Made by a program: the position numbers and the translations under genes. 25,119 nt of DNA from an uncultured Asticcacaulis sp. (GTDB lineage: Bacteria; Pseudomonadota; Alphaproteobacteria; Caulobacterales; Caulobacteraceae): NCBI GenBank assembly GCA_946480525.1, contig CAMLLA010000008.1, positions 1 through 25,119 of the forward strand, read 5' to 3'. The notes under the pieces were generated by a model that searched no databases, was not told the origin of the DNA, and saw nothing but the letters and a program-made list of their open reading frames with translations. Positions 23,049-25,119 of the stretch are shown here, one piece after another. Within the stretch, counting starts at the first letter, position 1; each line of letters begins with the position of its first letter.

Positions 23049-24612
23049 AAGCCTGAAGTGCTTCGTAAGCCGGCACGGTGAGGAAGTCCCGGCAGGTGGG
23101 CGCCGTGGCAAGTTCGGTGAACAGCCCTCGCGCGGTTAGGAATTCGCCGCTGGAGAAGGGCTGCATCTCTTCCTCGATCAGGGTCAGCACGAGGGCCTCG
23201 GTCACCGTGCGGCCATCTTCCAGTGTTGCGCCGTGACGTAGCCACTGCCACACCTGGGTGCGCGAAATCTCGGCCGTGGCGGCGTCTTCCATCAGGTTAT
23301 ATAGCGGTACCGCGCCGCGCCCACGCAGCCACGCTTTGATATACTGGATGCCGACGCGGATGTTTTCGCGCAGGCCCTGTTCGGTGCGGGTGCCCGCATG
23401 AACCTTGAGCAGGTCGAGCGGCCGAATCTGCACTTCCGACTGTAACCTATGCAGGTTGTTCGGCGTCGGCATCAGCCGGTCGAAGACTTCCATGGCGACA
23501 GGCACCAGATCGGGATGCGCCACCCACGTGCCGTCATGGCCGTCGCCGGCTTCACGCTCCTTGTCGGCACGGACGCGTGCGAAGGCGGCGGCATTGGCCT
23601 CAGGATCGTTCTTGACGGGAATCTGAGCCGCCATGCCGCCCATGGCAAAGGCGCCGCGGCGGTGACAGGTCTTGATGAGCGCCAGCGAATAGGCGCGCAG
23701 GAAGGCGTCGCCCATGACCATCTTCGACCGGTCGGGCGTGACGAAGCTTGGGTTTTCGGCGAAGGTCTTGATGAAGCTGAAGATATAGTCCCAGCGCCCG
23801 CAGTTCAGGCCCGCGATATGGTCGCGCAGTTCATAGAGGATTTCGTCCATCTCGAAGGCTGCCGGCAGGGTCTCGATCAGGACGGTCGCCTTGACGGTAC
23901 CCTGCGGCAGGCCGAGATAGTCCTGCGCAAAAACGATGACCTCGTTCCACAGCCGGGCTTCGAGATGGCTTTCCAGCTTGGGAAGGTAGAAGTAGGGGCC
24001 TGAGCCTTGCGCGATCGCTGCCTTGGCGCAGTGGAACATGTAGAGCCCGAAGTCGAACAGGGCGCCGGACATGGGCTGGCCTCTGACCTGCGCATGACGC
24101 TCATCCAGCCGCCAGCCGCGCGGCCGGATTTTCAGCACGGCGGGCGTGCCCGACAGGCGATAAGCCTTGCCGGTCGCCGGATCGTCGTAGGTGAGCGCGC
24201 CCGCCCAGCGGTCTTTCAGGTTTATCTGGCCGTCGATACAGTTGGCGAAGGTCGGTGAATTGGCGTCTTCAAAGTCGGCCATGAAGACGCGGGCGCCGGA
24301 ATTCAGCGCATTGATGATCATCTTGCGATCGACGGGGCCGGTGATCTCGACGCGACGGTCCATCAGGTCGGCGGGAATAGGCGCGGCGGTCCAGTCGCTG
24401 TCGCGGATGTGGGCCGTTTCCGGCAGGAAATCGGGTAACGCGCCGGCGTCGAAAGTCGCCTGGCGCAGGCGGCGGGCCGCCAGCCTTTCCTGCCGCTTCG
24501 GCTCGAAGCGCGTGTGCAGTTCCGCCAGGAAAGCGAGGGCTTCGGGGGTAAGGATTTCCGTCATGCGGCCGGTGACGGGAACGGTAATGTCGACTGTAGG
24601 CGTTGCGGTCAT
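23047..24612 (-). CDS. aceB: Malate synthase A
   Basis: A 521-residue enzyme that condenses glyoxylate and acetyl-CoA to malate, the second step of the glyoxylate shunt. ADFEDANSP (112-120), PRGW (164-167), LIETLPAAFEMDEILYELR (about 245-263, with E247) and CGRWDYIFS (271-279) form the active-site regions of the short malate synthase A (AceB) family rather than the ~720-residue GlcB type. NLMEDAATAEISRTQVWQW is near the C-terminus. The ATG at 24612 is preferred over a GTG at 24630. Upstream on the same strand lie a small ORF and isocitrate lyase (25045), so the whole shunt is clustered. A 210-bp gap with hairpins and a repeat separates aceB from the small ORF, so a separate promoter is possible. 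Confidence 0.95.
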   Translation of the reverse strand: MTATPTVDITVPVTGRMTEILTPEALAFLAELHTRFEPKRQERLAARRLRQATFDAGALPDFLPETAHIRDSDWTAAPIPADLMDRRVEITGPVDRKMIINALNSGARVFMADFEDANSPTFANCIDGQINLKDRWAGALTYDDPATGKAYRLSGTPAVLKIRPRGWRLDERHAQVRGQPMSGALFDFGLYMFHCAKAAIAQGSGPYFYLPKLESHLEARLWNEVIVFAQDYLGLPQGTVKATVLIETLPAAFEMDEILYELRDHIAGLNCGRWDYIFSFIKTFAENPSFVTPDRSKMVMGDAFLRAYSLALIKTCHRRGAFAMGGMAAQIPVKNDPEANAAAFARVRADKEREAGDGHDGTWVAHPDLVPVAMEVFDRLMPTPNNLHRLQSEVQIRPLDLLKVHAGTRTEQGLRENIRVGIQYIKAWLRGRGAVPLYNLMEDAATAEISRTQVWQWLRHGATLEDGRTVTEALVLTLIEEEMQPFSSGEFLTARGLFTELATAPTCRDFLTVPAYEALQA

Positions 24613-24664
24613 GATCTGGTCCAGGGGCACGGGCCGGGTCCTCTAGCATAATCCAAAACAAATC

Positions 24665-24743
24665 GCGCCCTTCCCGCTTGGTGAGGGAACGGGAAGGACG
24701 CTTCGAAAAGGGCGGCTTTATCGTTGTTTGTTATGGGCCGCCC
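24665..24743. repeat. Two hairpins upstream of aceB
   Basis: GCGCCCTTCCCG (24665-24676) pairs with CGGGAAGGACGC (24690-24701), with one mismatch. GGGCGGC (24710-24716) pairs with GCCGCCC (24737-24743) around a 20-nt AT-rich loop. They lie 53-131 bp before the aceB start on the minus strand, in its leader or promoter region. Function is unknown; a regulatory leader or a repeat remnant are both possible. Confidence 0.5.
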
Positions 24744-24768
24744 CAGAACTTTATTTGGAGCGGTATTT

Positions 24769-24800
24769 ACCGAAAACCGCTGCACACTTTTGGCTGCGCC
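24769..24800. repeat. Alphaproteobacterial palindromic repeat, copy 2 (degenerate, inverted)
   Basis: ACCGAAAACCGCTGCACACTTTTGGCTGCGCC matches the reverse complement of the copy at 7973-8016 through the core AAAACCGCTGCACACTTTT, with decayed ends. It sits between the small ORF and aceB. Confidence 0.7.
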
Positions 24801-24822
24801 GAACTTCGTTTCGGATATCGCT

Positions 24823-25032
24823 CTATTCGTAGCCGTGCGCGGCTTCGTTAATGGTGAGTGCCGGCATGCGGGCGAAGTCGACCGAGACAGTCTGTGGGAC
24901 GCCCGACTGGAAGGTCTTGATGACGTGTTCCATGCGGCGCGTGACTTCTCGGATGGCCTCAGAAGTGGGGTCGAGTTTCAGCGGGGCCAGGCAGAAGTCG
25001 ATAATGGCCTGAGGGCGTGACATGGGTTCCAT
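24823..25032 (-). CDS. Small hypothetical protein between aceA and aceB
   Basis: An ORF of 69 residues from the ATG at 25032, which has GGAG 8 nt upstream. An ATG at 25038 adds two residues but leaves only 2 nt to GGAG. The ribosome site overlaps the end of aceA (TAA at 25045-25047), so translation is probably coupled and the two genes are one operon. The sequence (SRPQAIIDFCLAPLKLD, TRRMEHVIKTFQSG) has two likely amphipathic helices, no signal peptide and no membrane segment. I do not recognise the family. Its tight linkage to isocitrate lyase suggests a role connected with the glyoxylate shunt, but that is inference. Confidence 0.65.
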   Translation of the reverse strand: MEPMSRPQAIIDFCLAPLKLDPTSEAIREVTRRMEHVIKTFQSGVPQTVSVDFARMPALTINEAAHGYE

Positions 25033-25044
25033 ACTCATTTCTCC

Positions 25045-25119
25045 TTATTCAGCCGCGAACTGGGCGGTTTCGGTGGATTCCTTCATGGCGGTGGTCGACG
25101 ACTGGCCGCCGGTGATCGC
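25045..25119 (-). CDS. aceA: Isocitrate lyase, C-terminal end (gene continues beyond the window)
   Basis: The minus-strand frame ending at TAA 25045-25047 reads AITGGQSSTTAMKESTETAQFAAE in the last 24 codons. This resembles the C-terminus of isocitrate lyases of the alphaproteobacterial type (ITGGQSSTTAxxxSTEtxQF). The enzyme splits isocitrate into glyoxylate and succinate, feeding aceB downstream. Only 25 codons including the stop are visible, so the call rests on a short match plus the aceB context. Confidence 0.75.
   Translation of the reverse strand, partial: AITGGQSSTTAMKESTETAQFAAE

Overview
The window looks like chromosomal DNA of an alphaproteobacterium of the Caulobacterales, most likely Caulobacteraceae and perhaps Asticcacaulis. 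The grounds are gene content, a GC content judged by eye to be near 60%, palindromic 'CTCCCC-GTTTAC-GGGGAG' intergenic elements, and an alphaproteobacterial 'AAAGTGTGCAGCGGTTTT' repeat. The genus is inference. No phage, plasmid, insertion sequence, CRISPR array, rRNA or tRNA gene was seen. Nearly all genes are core metabolism or regulation.

Layout. 1-2438: a thioredoxin-reductase-like ferredoxin-NADP reductase (minus) divergent from a GcvA-like LysR regulator. 2483-6348: cysK (minus), a structured AT-rich gap with a small membrane ORF, thrB (plus), and a secreted Sel1-repeat protein (minus) that overlaps the end of thrB. 6479-9026: a possible small transcription unit ending in a clear terminator, rtcB, a second terminator, and a double retropepsin-like aspartyl protease. 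9023-13228: thrC (minus) divergent from proB and proA. 13259-16325: phoR, phoU and phoB, without pstCAB between them but with good Pho-box candidates. 16495-20817: hslO (minus), a SerB-SerA fusion (plus), coq7 and a PilZ protein (minus). 20961-25119: a DEAD-box RNA helicase with a long leader, then aceB, a small ORF and the C-terminus of aceA, all on minus.

How the genes work together. Cysteine, threonine, proline and serine synthesis are represented (cysK; thrB and thrC; proB and proA; serBA), and aceA with aceB form the glyoxylate shunt. phoR, phoU and phoB form the phosphate-starvation circuit. hslO, the ferredoxin reductase and coq7 belong to redox homeostasis and quinone synthesis.

The most notable points are: (i) one polypeptide carrying both a phosphoserine phosphatase-like and a phosphoglycerate dehydrogenase module; (ii) the pst-less phoR-phoU-phoB cluster with an 11-bp-periodic Pho box set against a perfect TATAAT; (iii) MITE/REP-like palindromic insertions directly after stop codons, one carrying a telomere-like CCCTAT tract; and (iv) a possible leaderless small transcript upstream of rtcB. 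I did not find a convincing new multi-gene defence or mobile system.
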